The notes: generated by a model from the sequence alone, not told the origin. A DNA stretch of 9,175 nucleotides from Methanothrix sp. (GCA_023229165.1 JALNZQ010000099.1:1-9175); one strand, 5' to 3'. Counted from the stretch's first letter, positions 1 to 6,273 are shown. Numbers and translations: made by a program.

Positions 1-1
1 G

Positions 2-1252
2 CAGGTCCTGGATAGTGCTCCTTTCCAGAGGCACCGCCATATCCACCAGCTTGCTTTGACCTATCTGCTCTATCCAAGTGCCACTCATCGCCGGTTTGAG
101 CATTCTCTCGGAGTCATGGAGCTTGCCGACAGAGTCTACGGTGTTGTAACAGATCCGGATAATATCCACGAATCAGTAAGATCAATAATTCCCAAGAATT
201 TCGACCTGGAATATTGGAGAAGAACACTACGCATGGCGGCTTTATGCCACGACCTGGGCCACCTTCCTTTCTCTCACGCCGCAGAGAGCGATTTGCTGCC
301 CAAAGGATGGGATCATGAGCGTCTGACTATAGAACTGATCCGCGGCGATGAAATGGTGCGAATTTGGGGCGCGATGAAAGTGAACTCAGAGGATGTGGCC
401 AAGCTGGCTGTGGGTCCCAAGCACTACAAGGATAGCGGATTCGATGACTGGGAGGCGATCCTCTCCGAGATAATAGTAGGTGACGCTTTCGGAGTGGATA
501 GAATGGACTACTTGCTGAGAGATTCTCACCACATAGGCGTTGCTTACGGACGTTTCGACCAATACCGTCTGATCGATACCCTTCGCATCCTGCCCAAGGT
601 TGACAGAGTCTCCGAGGATGAGCCAGGATCTCAGGAGCCAAGTCTGGGCATAGAAGAGGGAGGCTTGCATTCCGCGGAGGCTTTGCTGTTGGCGAGGTAC
701 TTTATGTTCTCGCAGGTTTATTGCCATCATGTTCGCCGGATTTACGACATTCATCTCAAGGACTTTTTAAAGAGCTGGCTTCCGGCCGGCTTATTCTCTA
801 CATCCGTAGAAGACCTCCTGCAAATCACGGATAACGAGGTGATATCTGAGCTATTCCGAGCGGTTCGGGGCAAAGAGCATCCAGGTTACGATCCTGCCCG
901 CCGCATTGTCAGAAGAGAGCATTTTAGGCTGCTCTATCAGAGGACCCGTGAAGATCTAGAAATAAATCGCGAAGCAAGCAAGGCGGTTTTTGAAGCAGCG
1001 TGCAAAGAGTTTGGAGATTCGCAGGTTAGACATGATACCTACACACAGAAAGAGAGCGGTCTCAACTTTCCCGTTCTCGCCAGAGACGGTCGCATTTTTT
1101 CATCACTCTCCAAATCTGAGACTTTGGAAAAGGTACCAATGGTAGCAATTGATTACGTTTATATAAGCCCGAAGTGCAGGAAAAGAGCTGAGACTTGGCG
1201 TGATAAGAATCTGATTAGGATCATAACTTCGAACGAGTGGGAGGAAAAATGA
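2..1252 (+). CDS. HD-domain phosphohydrolase, SAMHD1/YwfO-like (5' end outside window)
   Basis: Probable metal-dependent phosphohydrolase of the HD superfamily, the group holding bacterial dGTPases, YwfO and SAMHD1. A dNTP triphosphohydrolase role is likely but not proven. The frame is open to base 2 and the residues before any internal start are typical of the family (LDSAPFQRHRHIHQLALTYL), so the gene begins upstream; the TTG at 56 is not the start. Counting from the codon at base 2, metal ligands are visible: His34 in RRFEHSLGV, His83-Asp84 in LCHDLGHLPFSH, and Asp166 in GVDRMDYLLRDSHHIG, which resembles the SAMHD1 segment around its fourth metal ligand. The visible part is 416 residues; the family is usually about 400-450, so little is missing. 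No membrane segment is seen. Its stop overlaps the next start (ATGA, 1249-1252), so the two genes are probably co-translated. Substrate and allosteric control cannot be read from the sequence. Confidence 0.86.
   Translation, partial: QVLDSAPFQRHRHIHQLALTYLLYPSATHRRFEHSLGVMELADRVYGVVTDPDNIHESVRSIIPKNFDLEYWRRTLRMAALCHDLGHLPFSHAAESDLLPKGWDHERLTIELIRGDEMVRIWGAMKVNSEDVAKLAVGPKHYKDSGFDDWEAILSEIIVGDAFGVDRMDYLLRDSHHIGVAYGRFDQYRLIDTLRILPKVDRVSEDEPGSQEPSLGIEEGGLHSAEALLLARYFMFSQVYCHHVRRIYDIHLKDFLKSWLPAGLFSTSVEDLLQITDNEVISELFRAVRGKEHPGYDPARRIVRREHFRLLYQRTREDLEINREASKAVFEAACKEFGDSQVRHDTYTQKESGLNFPVLARDGRIFSSLSKSETLEKVPMVAIDYVYISPKCRKRAETWRDKNLIRIITSNEWEEK
1239..1244 (+). promoter_or_regulatory. Shine-Dalgarno site deciding the start of the YwgA-like gene
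   Basis: GGGAGG lies inside the last codons of the HD gene, 4 nt before ATG 1249 and 7 nt before the second ATG at 1252. It argues against the upstream in-frame GTG at 1237, which overlaps the site itself. Either ATG is possible. Confidence 0.6.
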
Positions 1253-1764
1253 TGAAAAGAATGCAGCAAGATGCCGTTTTGCTCTCGCTGATAAACGAGA
1301 TGAAAGCAAAAGGCAGTTGGTGCGGCGAGACTCACATCCAGAAGGCTGCATATTTCCTGCAAGCGCTGATGCAAGTTCCTATGAGTTTCGAGTTTATCCT
1401 TTACAAGCATGGACCATACTCGTTTGATTTAAACGACGAGGTTACAGCATTGCGAGCAGATCGTTTGCTTGAGTATAAGACACGTCTTCCCTACGGTCCA
1501 AGCCTTTTTCCCACAAAAGAAGGCCAAGAATTTCTTATTCGATATCCTAAGACGCTAAGCAAATATGCGGAAAAGATCCAGTTTATCGCGGAGAAAATTG
1601 GAACTATGGGTGTTGCTGATCTGGAACGTCTGGCCACTGCTCTTTTCGTTACACTCAACGAAAACGAAAACGTGAAATCACGAGAAATTCGGATTACTGA
1701 GCTAAAGCCGCATATCAAGATAGGTGAAGCTGCAGAGGCAGTTAAAAAATTTGTACGTGTTTAG
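1249..1764 (+). CDS. YwgA-like protein, possible DUF4065/Panacea relative, 3' end altered by IS66
   Basis: Small soluble protein of 171 residues (170 if the second ATG is used), close to the size of Bacillus YwgA. No enzyme motif is seen. The core pattern is a helix HIQKAAYFLQ (residues 29-38) followed by FEFILYKHGPYSFDL (47-61), a layout shared by YwgA-like proteins and resembling the Lys-Leu-Tyr / GP pattern of the DUF4065 (Panacea/SocA) antitoxin domain. That relationship is inferred by eye. Further on come LFPTKEGQEFL (86-96), an amphipathic helical stretch and LKPHI (152-156). The start overlaps the stop of the HD gene; in Bacillus subtilis ywfO (HD) and ywgA are also neighbours, which supports a functional pair. 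The last residues VRV and the TAG stop fall within the left inverted repeat of the IS66 element, so the native C-terminus was probably replaced, losing only a few residues. Confidence 0.62.
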   Translation: MMKRMQQDAVLLSLINEMKAKGSWCGETHIQKAAYFLQALMQVPMSFEFILYKHGPYSFDLNDEVTALRADRLLEYKTRLPYGPSLFPTKEGQEFLIRYPKTLSKYAEKIQFIAEKIGTMGVADLERLATALFVTLNENENVKSREIRITELKPHIKIGEAAEAVKKFVRV

Positions 1765-1765
1765 C
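1751..1765 (+). repeat. Left terminal inverted repeat of the IS66 element
   Basis: TTGTACGTGTTTAGC is the perfect reverse complement of 3161-3175. It contains the last three sense codons (Val-Arg-Val) and the TAG stop of the YwgA-like gene. The AT-rich flanks extend the symmetry only imperfectly. Confidence 0.75.
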
Positions 1766-1822
1766 CCTCACTTAAATTTCTAAAAATTTCCATCAAAATT
1801 CATTTAGACCAGAAAAATTAAG

Positions 1823-1830
1823 TAATATAA
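1823..1830 (+). promoter_or_regulatory. TATA-like box of the transposase gene
   Basis: TAATATAA is centred about 28 nt before the ATG at 1855, the spacing expected for a leaderless or very short-leader archaeal transcript. The only purine-rich site, GGGAG at 1849-1853, is 1 nt from the ATG and too close to act as a normal ribosome binding site, which also favours leaderless translation. Confidence 0.4.
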
Positions 1831-1854
1831 TCGTAATATTCTTTTATTGGGAGT

Positions 1855-3165
1855 ATGGACGAAGGAGAAATTAACAGGCAGCTTCGTGAGCTTGTTGAAC
1901 AATTAAAACATGAGAATGAGCTGCTCAAGGCAAAAGTTATCGAACTTGAAGCCCGACTAGCCCAATATGAGAATGCGCACACACCGCCAAGTCTCAGACG
2001 TGGCGGCAATCGGAAGAAAGACAAAGACAGCAAGGGAAAACCCGGCCAAAAGATAGGTCATAAAGGCTTAACGAGATCTTATGCTGCACCAGATAATCAA
2101 GTAGAGGTTACAGCCGATCGATGTCCGGATTGCGGATCAGAGCTTGGCTCCCCTTTCCGAATTGAGTCGAGGATTATCGAGGAAATTCCTGAACCTCAGC
2201 CAGTCATGGTCACAGAATACAAAATAGCTCATTACAGATGTCCCTGCTGCCGGAAAGAAGTTGTTGCGAATGATACAAGTTGCCCGCATGAAGGTAAATT
2301 TGGAAACAACATAATTGCGCAGGCTACGCTGCTAAAATATGAGGATAGGTTGCCTCACAGAAAGATAAAAAGTGCACTGAACAGGATGCATGGTCTGAAA
2401 ATAAGTCCTGCTACGATATTTGATTTAACCCGTCGCGCCGCCGAAGCAGTTCAATCGGAATACCATGCAATCTTGAACAAGATCCGTGGTGCTCCGATCC
2501 TGTACGTGGATGAAACCGGAATCCATGTCCAGGGAGAAAAACATTGGATCTGGACATTCACTACGCCTTCAGAGACCTTTTTTGTGATTCGAAAGAGTCG
2601 AGGCACGAAGGTCCTGATAGAGGTTTTGACGAGAAGATTCAAAGGAATAATCGTATGTGATGGGTGGAAACCGTATGCCAGATTCACAAAGCGATTACAG
2701 CGATGCTGGGCACATCTACTTCGGGAATCGAAAGATCTCTCCGAGAAGTTCGAAGAAGCTATTCCACTACATAACGCGCTCAAGGAACTTTATGAATCGC
2801 TAACCAAAGCTTTGGAAAACGATCCTCCGCCAGAAGTCCGGATAAACCTGTGGAACTCTGCGCAAGAAGCGCTTCGGCATTGGATCGGGAACGTGTACTC
2901 TATCGAAAAAGTACAGAGATTCATCGGAAAAATCAATAACGGGTTTGACTACTGGTTCACGTTTATCATCAATCCGGGTGTAGAGCCGACAAATAATCGG
3001 GCAGAAAGAGCATTGCGACCCCAGGTCATCTTGAGAAAGATCTTGGGCACACTTCGTAATGATAAAGGAACCTCGATTCATGAGCGAATTATGACGACAC
3101 TGGCAACATGGGGACAGAGAGGACTGGATTGTCTCCAAATGCTTACGGCAAAGCTAGCTAGCTAA
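1855..3165 (+). CDS. tnpC: IS66-family DDE transposase
   Basis: Transposase catalysing cut and strand transfer of the surrounding element; 436 residues with an apparently intact reading frame. Order of parts: N-terminal coiled coil rich in Leu/Glu/Lys (about 5-40), a basic Pro/Gly/Lys linker (about 43-70), a zinc-ribbon pair C90-x2-C93 and C129-x2-C132, a helical DNA-binding region (about 150-205), then the catalytic core. The presumed DDE residues are Asp219 in YVDETGIHV, Asp269 in VCDGWKPY and Glu384 in EPTNNRAERALRP, all in the characteristic IS66 setting, with CWAHLLRE (284-291) between the second Asp and the Glu. The C-terminus has the usual GxxIHERIMTTLATWG-like block. Length fits the single-ORF subgroup, which lacks separate TnpA and TnpB proteins. 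The TAA stop sits inside the right inverted repeat. All visible catalytic residues are present, so it may be active. Confidence 0.95.
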   Translation: MDEGEINRQLRELVEQLKHENELLKAKVIELEARLAQYENAHTPPSLRRGGNRKKDKDSKGKPGQKIGHKGLTRSYAAPDNQVEVTADRCPDCGSELGSPFRIESRIIEEIPEPQPVMVTEYKIAHYRCPCCRKEVVANDTSCPHEGKFGNNIIAQATLLKYEDRLPHRKIKSALNRMHGLKISPATIFDLTRRAAEAVQSEYHAILNKIRGAPILYVDETGIHVQGEKHWIWTFTTPSETFFVIRKSRGTKVLIEVLTRRFKGIIVCDGWKPYARFTKRLQRCWAHLLRESKDLSEKFEEAIPLHNALKELYESLTKALENDPPPEVRINLWNSAQEALRHWIGNVYSIEKVQRFIGKINNGFDYWFTFIINPGVEPTNNRAERALRPQVILRKILGTLRNDKGTSIHERIMTTLATWGQRGLDCLQMLTAKLAS

Positions 3166-3175
3166 ACACGTACAA
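3161..3175 (-). repeat. Right terminal inverted repeat of the IS66 element
   Basis: GCTAAACACGTACAA is the perfect reverse complement of 1751-1765. It contains the transposase stop codon (TAA, 3163-3165). A short tandem GCTA run (3153-3164) lies at its inner edge. Confidence 0.75.
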
Positions 3176-3262
3176 TATTTTAAATATATATCGTGTTCTG
3201 ATCTTATTGATGATTGTTGAATGCTATCGGAGGCGTCCATCATATCCACACTCAATGCCTTA

Positions 3263-3293
3263 ATTAGATGGTCAACTCTGGCTTCCATCTAAT
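3263..3293 (+). repeat. Hairpin: 9-bp inverted repeat with 13-nt loop
   Basis: ATTAGATGG (3263-3271) and CCATCTAAT (3285-3293) are perfect reverse complements around a 13-nt loop. It could be part of a small RNA, a weak terminator or a remnant of a mobile element. No T-run follows directly, so a simple terminator is not the best reading. Confidence 0.5.
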
Positions 3294-3341
3294 ATAACTT
3301 TTGATCGATAAAGTGCAGTTCTTCTCAGCCATCTCTTCCGG

Positions 3342-3352
3342 TTTTTTTTTTT
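3342..3352 (+). terminator. Candidate archaeal T-run terminator
   Basis: Eleven consecutive T residues on the + strand. Archaeal RNA polymerase can terminate at T-rich tracts without a strong hairpin. It lies about 180 nt after the transposase stop and before the aldolase promoter, so it could stop read-through from the HD/YwgA/IS66 side or end a short transcript started near 3212. Confidence 0.4.
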
Positions 3353-3416
3353 GCGGCAATTTAGACTGCACCCGTGTTTTTTAAGACAATCAACATGATG
3401 ATCATATGCAGATAAG

Positions 3417-3423
3417 TTTAAAT
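3417..3423 (+). promoter_or_regulatory. TATA-like box of the aldolase-PGM-kinase operon
   Basis: TTTAAAT centred near 3420 is 29 nt before ATG 3449, which fits a leaderless transcript beginning close to that ATG. It overlaps the alternative ATG at 3422, making that upstream start unlikely to be transcribed from this promoter. Confidence 0.4.
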
Positions 3424-3448
3424 GCAATTCGAGATAATATTTGGAATT

Positions 3449-4384
3449 ATGCCATATGATGCATGCGAAGTAATCGTGCCGTTGGATGTCCCCAAAAAAG
3501 CTCGCCAAACCTACAAAGAGAATTACTTGAAAATAACCCATGGATGTGGTCGCATGATGCTCTTTGCAGGAGACCAGAAGGTCGAGCACATGAACAGTGA
3601 TTTCTGCGGTCCTGGAATAGACCCTGCAGATCGTTGCCCTGAGCACTTATTTGAAATTGCCAGCAAAGGGAGGATCGGCATTTTTGAGACTCAACTTGGT
3701 CTCATAGCTAAATACGGCCAGAACTATCCGAATGTGCCCTATATGATAAAGCTTAACTCGAAGACGGATCTGATCAAGACCGCTCGGGTAGATCCAATCA
3801 GCAGCCAGTGGCTCGATTTAGAGCAGGTCCAGGAATTCAAGGAGGAAAGCGGGCTGAATATTCTTGGTGTGGGCTATACAGTTTATCTGGGAAGCGGGCA
3901 TGAGGCTGAGATGCTCAGCGAAGCTGCACGACTGGTTTATAGCGCGCACAAGCACGGTCTTATAACAGTGCTCTGGATGTATCCTCGCGGCAAGGCGGTA
4001 AAGGATGAGAAGGACCCTCACTTGATAGCAGGGGCAACTGGCGTGGCTGCTGCCTTGGGAAGCGACTTTGCCAAGGTTAATTATCCTGTAAAAGATGGAT
4101 ACAAATCAAGCGAAGTCTTCCAGGAGGCGATACTCGCAGCTGGCAGGACCAAAGTGGTCTGCGCTGGCGGAGAGAGCTGCGATGTAAAATCATTCCTCCA
4201 GACGCTTTATGACCAGATTCATGTCAGCGGCGCATCTGGCAGTGCCACTGGCAGGAACATTCACCAGAAAGCCACAGAGGATGCGGTTAGAATGTGCAAC
4301 GCCGTCTATGCCATAACCGTTGAGGGTGCAAGCGTAGAAGCTGCCTGGAAGATCTATCAAGCAAAGTGCGCAGCAAACCTTTGA
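3449..4384 (+). CDS. Class I aldolase, DeoC/FbaB superfamily (MJ1585-like)
   Basis: Probable TIM-barrel Schiff-base aldolase, 311 residues, of the archaeal group that includes fructose-bisphosphate aldolases and the Methanocaldococcus MJ1585 protein linked to 6-deoxy-5-ketofructose-1-phosphate formation for aromatic amino acid synthesis. It may act in gluconeogenesis/glycolysis, in that aromatic route, or both. Seen, numbering from ATG 3449: LFAGDQKVEH with Asp42 (family: LDQGVEHG), SDFAKVNYP with Lys209 as likely Schiff-base lysine, CAGGESC (238-244) and GASGSATGRNIHQ (261-273) as phosphate-binding loops. An in-frame ATG at 3422 would add nine hydrophobic residues unlike the family, lacks a Shine-Dalgarno site and overlaps the TATA-like box, so 3449 is preferred. 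First gene of a likely operon with the mutase 31 nt downstream. Substrate preference cannot be decided here. Confidence 0.88.
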   Translation: MPYDACEVIVPLDVPKKARQTYKENYLKITHGCGRMMLFAGDQKVEHMNSDFCGPGIDPADRCPEHLFEIASKGRIGIFETQLGLIAKYGQNYPNVPYMIKLNSKTDLIKTARVDPISSQWLDLEQVQEFKEESGLNILGVGYTVYLGSGHEAEMLSEAARLVYSAHKHGLITVLWMYPRGKAVKDEKDPHLIAGATGVAAALGSDFAKVNYPVKDGYKSSEVFQEAILAAGRTKVVCAGGESCDVKSFLQTLYDQIHVSGASGSATGRNIHQKATEDAVRMCNAVYAITVEGASVEAAWKIYQAKCAANL

Positions 4385-4415
4385 ATCCAGAATGATTGAT
4401 CGCAAAGGAGACTAA

Positions 4416-5135
4416 ATGTCGAAACTGGTATTGCTGCGGCACGGCCAGAGCCTCTTCAACCTGGAGGGCAGGTTCACAGGCTGGTTGGATATTGATCTGT
4501 CCGAGAGGGGCAGAGCGGAGGCAGGGGAGGCCGGATGGCTCATGAAGAGTTCCGGCCTTTCCTTTGACATCGCCTTTGCCTCGGTCTTAAAGCGCGCCAT
4601 CAGGACGCTGTGGATCGTGCTGGATGAGATGGATCAGATGTGGATTCCGGCTCTCCCATGCTGGCGGCTCAACGAGCGCTTTTATGGAGACTTGCAGGGC
4701 AAGAGCAAGCAGGAGACGGAGAAGCGGTACGGTATGGCGCAGGTACAGATCTGGAGGAGGAGCTTTTTAGAAAGGCCGCCCGCCGTGGACGAGGAAGACG
4801 ATCGCAATCCCGGTCTGGATGCGCGCTATCGGGATGTGCTGGATAGCCTGTTGCCCAGGACGGAATCCCTGCAGGACACGCAGGAGCGAGTGCTGCCCTT
4901 CTGGCGGGCCCTGATTGCCCCGGAGTTGGAGAAGGGCAAGAACGTGCTGGTGGTCTCGCACGGCAACACCATTCGCGCCCTAGTCAAGCATCTGGAAAAC
5001 ATCTCCGACCTGGAAATAGAGAAGGTGGAGATCGCTACGGCCCGGCCCCTGGTCTACGAGCTGGATGATCAGATGCGACTCGTGGGCCGCCACTATCTAG
5101 GTGGCGTGCAGGCCTGCGGGAAAAATGGGAAATAA
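4416..5135 (+). CDS. gpmA: 2,3-bisphosphoglycerate-dependent phosphoglycerate mutase
   Basis: Cytosolic interconversion of 3- and 2-phosphoglycerate in glycolysis/gluconeogenesis through a phosphohistidine. The 239-residue protein matches bacterial GpmA along its whole length, including the family's usual size. Seen: LLRHGQSLFN with catalytic His9, RFTGWLDIDLSERG (19-32), SVLKRAIRTLW (56-66), LNERFYGDLQG with acid Glu87, QIWRRSF (111-117), and VVSHGNTIRALVKHL with His182. The usual Glu after RHG is Gln11 here; all three core catalytic residues remain. A good ribosome site (AAAGGAG, 4404-4410) lies 5 nt before ATG 4416. It follows the aldolase by 31 nt and precedes the kinase-like gene by 12 nt. 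Most archaea use the unrelated cofactor-independent mutase, so this bacterial-looking gene suggests past lateral transfer (inference). GC content is visibly higher than in the aldolase. Confidence 0.95.
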   Translation: MSKLVLLRHGQSLFNLEGRFTGWLDIDLSERGRAEAGEAGWLMKSSGLSFDIAFASVLKRAIRTLWIVLDEMDQMWIPALPCWRLNERFYGDLQGKSKQETEKRYGMAQVQIWRRSFLERPPAVDEEDDRNPGLDARYRDVLDSLLPRTESLQDTQERVLPFWRALIAPELEKGKNVLVVSHGNTIRALVKHLENISDLEIEKVEIATARPLVYELDDQMRLVGRHYLGGVQACGKNGK

Positions 5136-5141
5136 GAGGTG
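5136..5141 (+). promoter_or_regulatory. Shine-Dalgarno site deciding the start of the HprK-like gene
   Basis: GAGGTG is 6 nt before ATG 5148. The upstream in-frame GTG 5139 overlaps it and TTG 5142 abuts it, so neither is a likely start. Confidence 0.6.
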
Positions 5142-5147
5142 TTGGGA

Positions 5148-6092
5148 ATGGCTTATGCGGTAGAGATCATATCCATGCAGCAGAAGGAAAAGCTGGTTGA
5201 GCAATACGGCAATCAGGTGCTCTACGAGATCAAGTCGGAGATTTACGGATGCTGTATCAAGCTTCTCACGGGCAGCTCTTCCGTCAAGAATGCCTGGGAA
5301 GAGAGCTTCTATTTTGCCTCCCAGAACGTTCGCTCCCACGGGCGGCTTTATGTTCTGGTGGACGAAACGGTTGGAGAGAACCGTGTTTACTACGATCCCC
5401 ATTCCAAGAGCTGCTTTTTGTTCAACATGGACTATTACGGATGGATAAAGTCCCTGGCGCTTTCCGTGGCCGGAGACATCCTGGAGGACAATCACGGCAT
5501 CTACTCGGTGCATGGAGCCTGTCTGGATTTGCGGGGCCAGGGCGTCTGCATTTTGGGCGGATCGGGTGCCGGCAAGACCACTCACACCTATGGCCTTTTG
5601 CGCCAGCCCAAAGTGCGCGTGGTCTCAGACGACTGGTTCTTTGCCCGGATCTTTGGCGAGGAGATCTTAGCCTACGGATCTGAGAAGAACTTCTACATTC
5701 GTGCCGATCTGGCTGATATCTGGAAGGAGTTTTCCGGGCTGGTCGATAAAGCCGTCTTCGACGAAAAGGGTCGTGCGGTGGTGGACCTGCGCTGGGTGAT
5801 AGGCAAAGGCCGCATCCTGCCGCTCACGACTATGGAAAATGTGATCCTGCTCAAGCGAGATCCCGGACAGGAGGAGACTGTGCGGGAGCTGGATGGCAAG
5901 GAAGCGCTGGCCATACTGGAGGCGAACGGCTACTTCAATCCGCATCTGCTGGTAAAAAGCGACTTCAAGAGGATTCTCCGAAGCCGCTTCTTCCAGGCGC
6001 TCTTCGCCCGGGCTAGGGTTCATGAGGTCAACACCAAAGGAACGCCGGAGGATAGCCAGAGGGCGATACTGGAGATTTTGGGAGACGGGTAA
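5148..6092 (+). CDS. HPr kinase-like P-loop protein, substrate unknown
   Basis: 314-residue protein with an HPr kinase/phosphorylase-like nucleotide-binding domain. Seen: VHGACLDLRGQGVCILGGSG leading into Walker A GGSGAGKTT (137-145), the arrangement of HprK where a His lies before the P-loop strand; then VVSDDWFF (158-165), matching the HprK Asp-Asp segment after the P-loop helix. The HprK signature EIRGxG block is not seen; FYIRADLADIW (182-192) stands about there. The N-terminal 115 residues are not recognised and contain no membrane segment or signal peptide. It may be a serine or small-molecule kinase rather than a true HPr kinase, since archaea generally lack the PTS. The start ATG 5148 has a well-placed GAGGTG. 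It lies 12 nt after the phosphoglycerate mutase, so probably in one operon with two sugar-phosphate enzymes, which suggests a role in carbon metabolism (inference). Confidence 0.72.
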   Translation: MAYAVEIISMQQKEKLVEQYGNQVLYEIKSEIYGCCIKLLTGSSSVKNAWEESFYFASQNVRSHGRLYVLVDETVGENRVYYDPHSKSCFLFNMDYYGWIKSLALSVAGDILEDNHGIYSVHGACLDLRGQGVCILGGSGAGKTTHTYGLLRQPKVRVVSDDWFFARIFGEEILAYGSEKNFYIRADLADIWKEFSGLVDKAVFDEKGRAVVDLRWVIGKGRILPLTTMENVILLKRDPGQEETVRELDGKEALAILEANGYFNPHLLVKSDFKRILRSRFFQALFARARVHEVNTKGTPEDSQRAILEILGDG

Positions 6093-6228
6093 AGCGGCGT
6101 GAGAGGCAGACACTGCTCCGCTTGCCTTCTGACTCATCCCAGGCGCAGGGACAGATGTCAAAGACATGTCGGAGCAAGAGATTAGGGCTTGCATTCAAGG
6201 CTGAACGTCAAGCAAAGCTCCGTTCAAG

Positions 6229-6248
6229 GCTTCTCATAGCTTCTCATA
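6229..6248 (+). repeat. Tandem 10-bp repeat upstream of mcm
   Basis: GCTTCTCATA occurs twice head-to-tail (6229-6238, 6239-6248), 60 nt before the mcm ATG and just upstream of its TATA-like box. A second direct repeat, TTCAAGGCT, occurs at 6194-6202 and 6223-6231. An inverted pair TGAACG (6202-6207) / CGTTCA (6221-6226) lies between. This could be an operator region; no regulator is identified. Confidence 0.5.
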
Positions 6249-6273
6249 TTATCTTCGCCCCGCACCGCATACC

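Larger units (their letters stand above)
1751..3175 (+). mobile_element. IS66-family insertion sequence (single-ORF type)
   Basis: Element of about 1425 bp with one transposase gene. It is bounded by a 15-bp perfect inverted repeat: TTGTACGTGTTTAGC at 1751-1765 and its reverse complement GCTAAACACGTACAA at 3161-3175. The right repeat overlaps the transposase stop codon and the left one overlaps the stop codon of the YwgA-like gene. The single long transposase without small partner genes fits the ISBst12-like subgroup of IS66. The 8-bp target duplication expected for IS66 is not visible: the flanks TAAAAAAT and TATTTTAA differ, and shifting the border by 2 bp gives only 6 of 8 matches. The exact termini are therefore uncertain, or the duplication has decayed. 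Confidence 0.75.
3176..3448 (+). other. AT-rich intergenic region between the IS66 element and the aldolase operon
   Basis: About 270 bp with no convincing gene. It holds a TATA-like tract TTTTAAATATATA (3178-3190), a hairpin (3263-3293), an 11-T run (3342-3352), a 7-bp inverted pair GTGCAGT (3313-3319) / ACTGCAC (3365-3371) around the T-run, and the presumed aldolase promoter (3417-3423). It is much more AT-rich than the flanking genes. A 17-codon frame from ATG 3210 to TAA is too short to support. Confidence 0.6.

Noticed and set aside
56..58. TTG as start codon of the HD protein
   Set aside because: The frame stays open to base 2 and the 18 residues before it match the family N-terminus, so the gene starts outside the window.
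3210..3263. 17-codon frame MIVECYRRRPSYPHSMP
   Set aside because: Too short, no well-placed ribosome site and no recognisable family; could not be tied to the interrupted YwgA-like gene.
3209..3403. Partly matching inverted TGATGATTGTTGA / CAATCAACATGATGATCA segments
   Set aside because: Needs gaps to align, so probably chance in AT-rich DNA.
3272..3646. 124-codon minus-strand frame across the intergenic region and the aldolase start
   Set aside because: It runs antisense into a well-supported aldolase gene, has low-complexity basic content from the A/T tract, and resembles no family.
5249..5683. 144-codon plus-strand frame inside the HprK-like gene
   Set aside because: Out-of-frame shadow of the P-loop gene, with Arg/Leu/Gly-biased composition typical of GC-rich shadows.
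6155..6167. Small hairpin ATGTC-AAA-GACAT after the HprK-like gene
   Set aside because: A 5-bp stem with a 3-nt loop and no T-run is too weak to call a terminator.
5667..6194. 175-codon minus-strand frame
   Set aside because: Antisense to the HprK-like gene end; no family features and no promoter.
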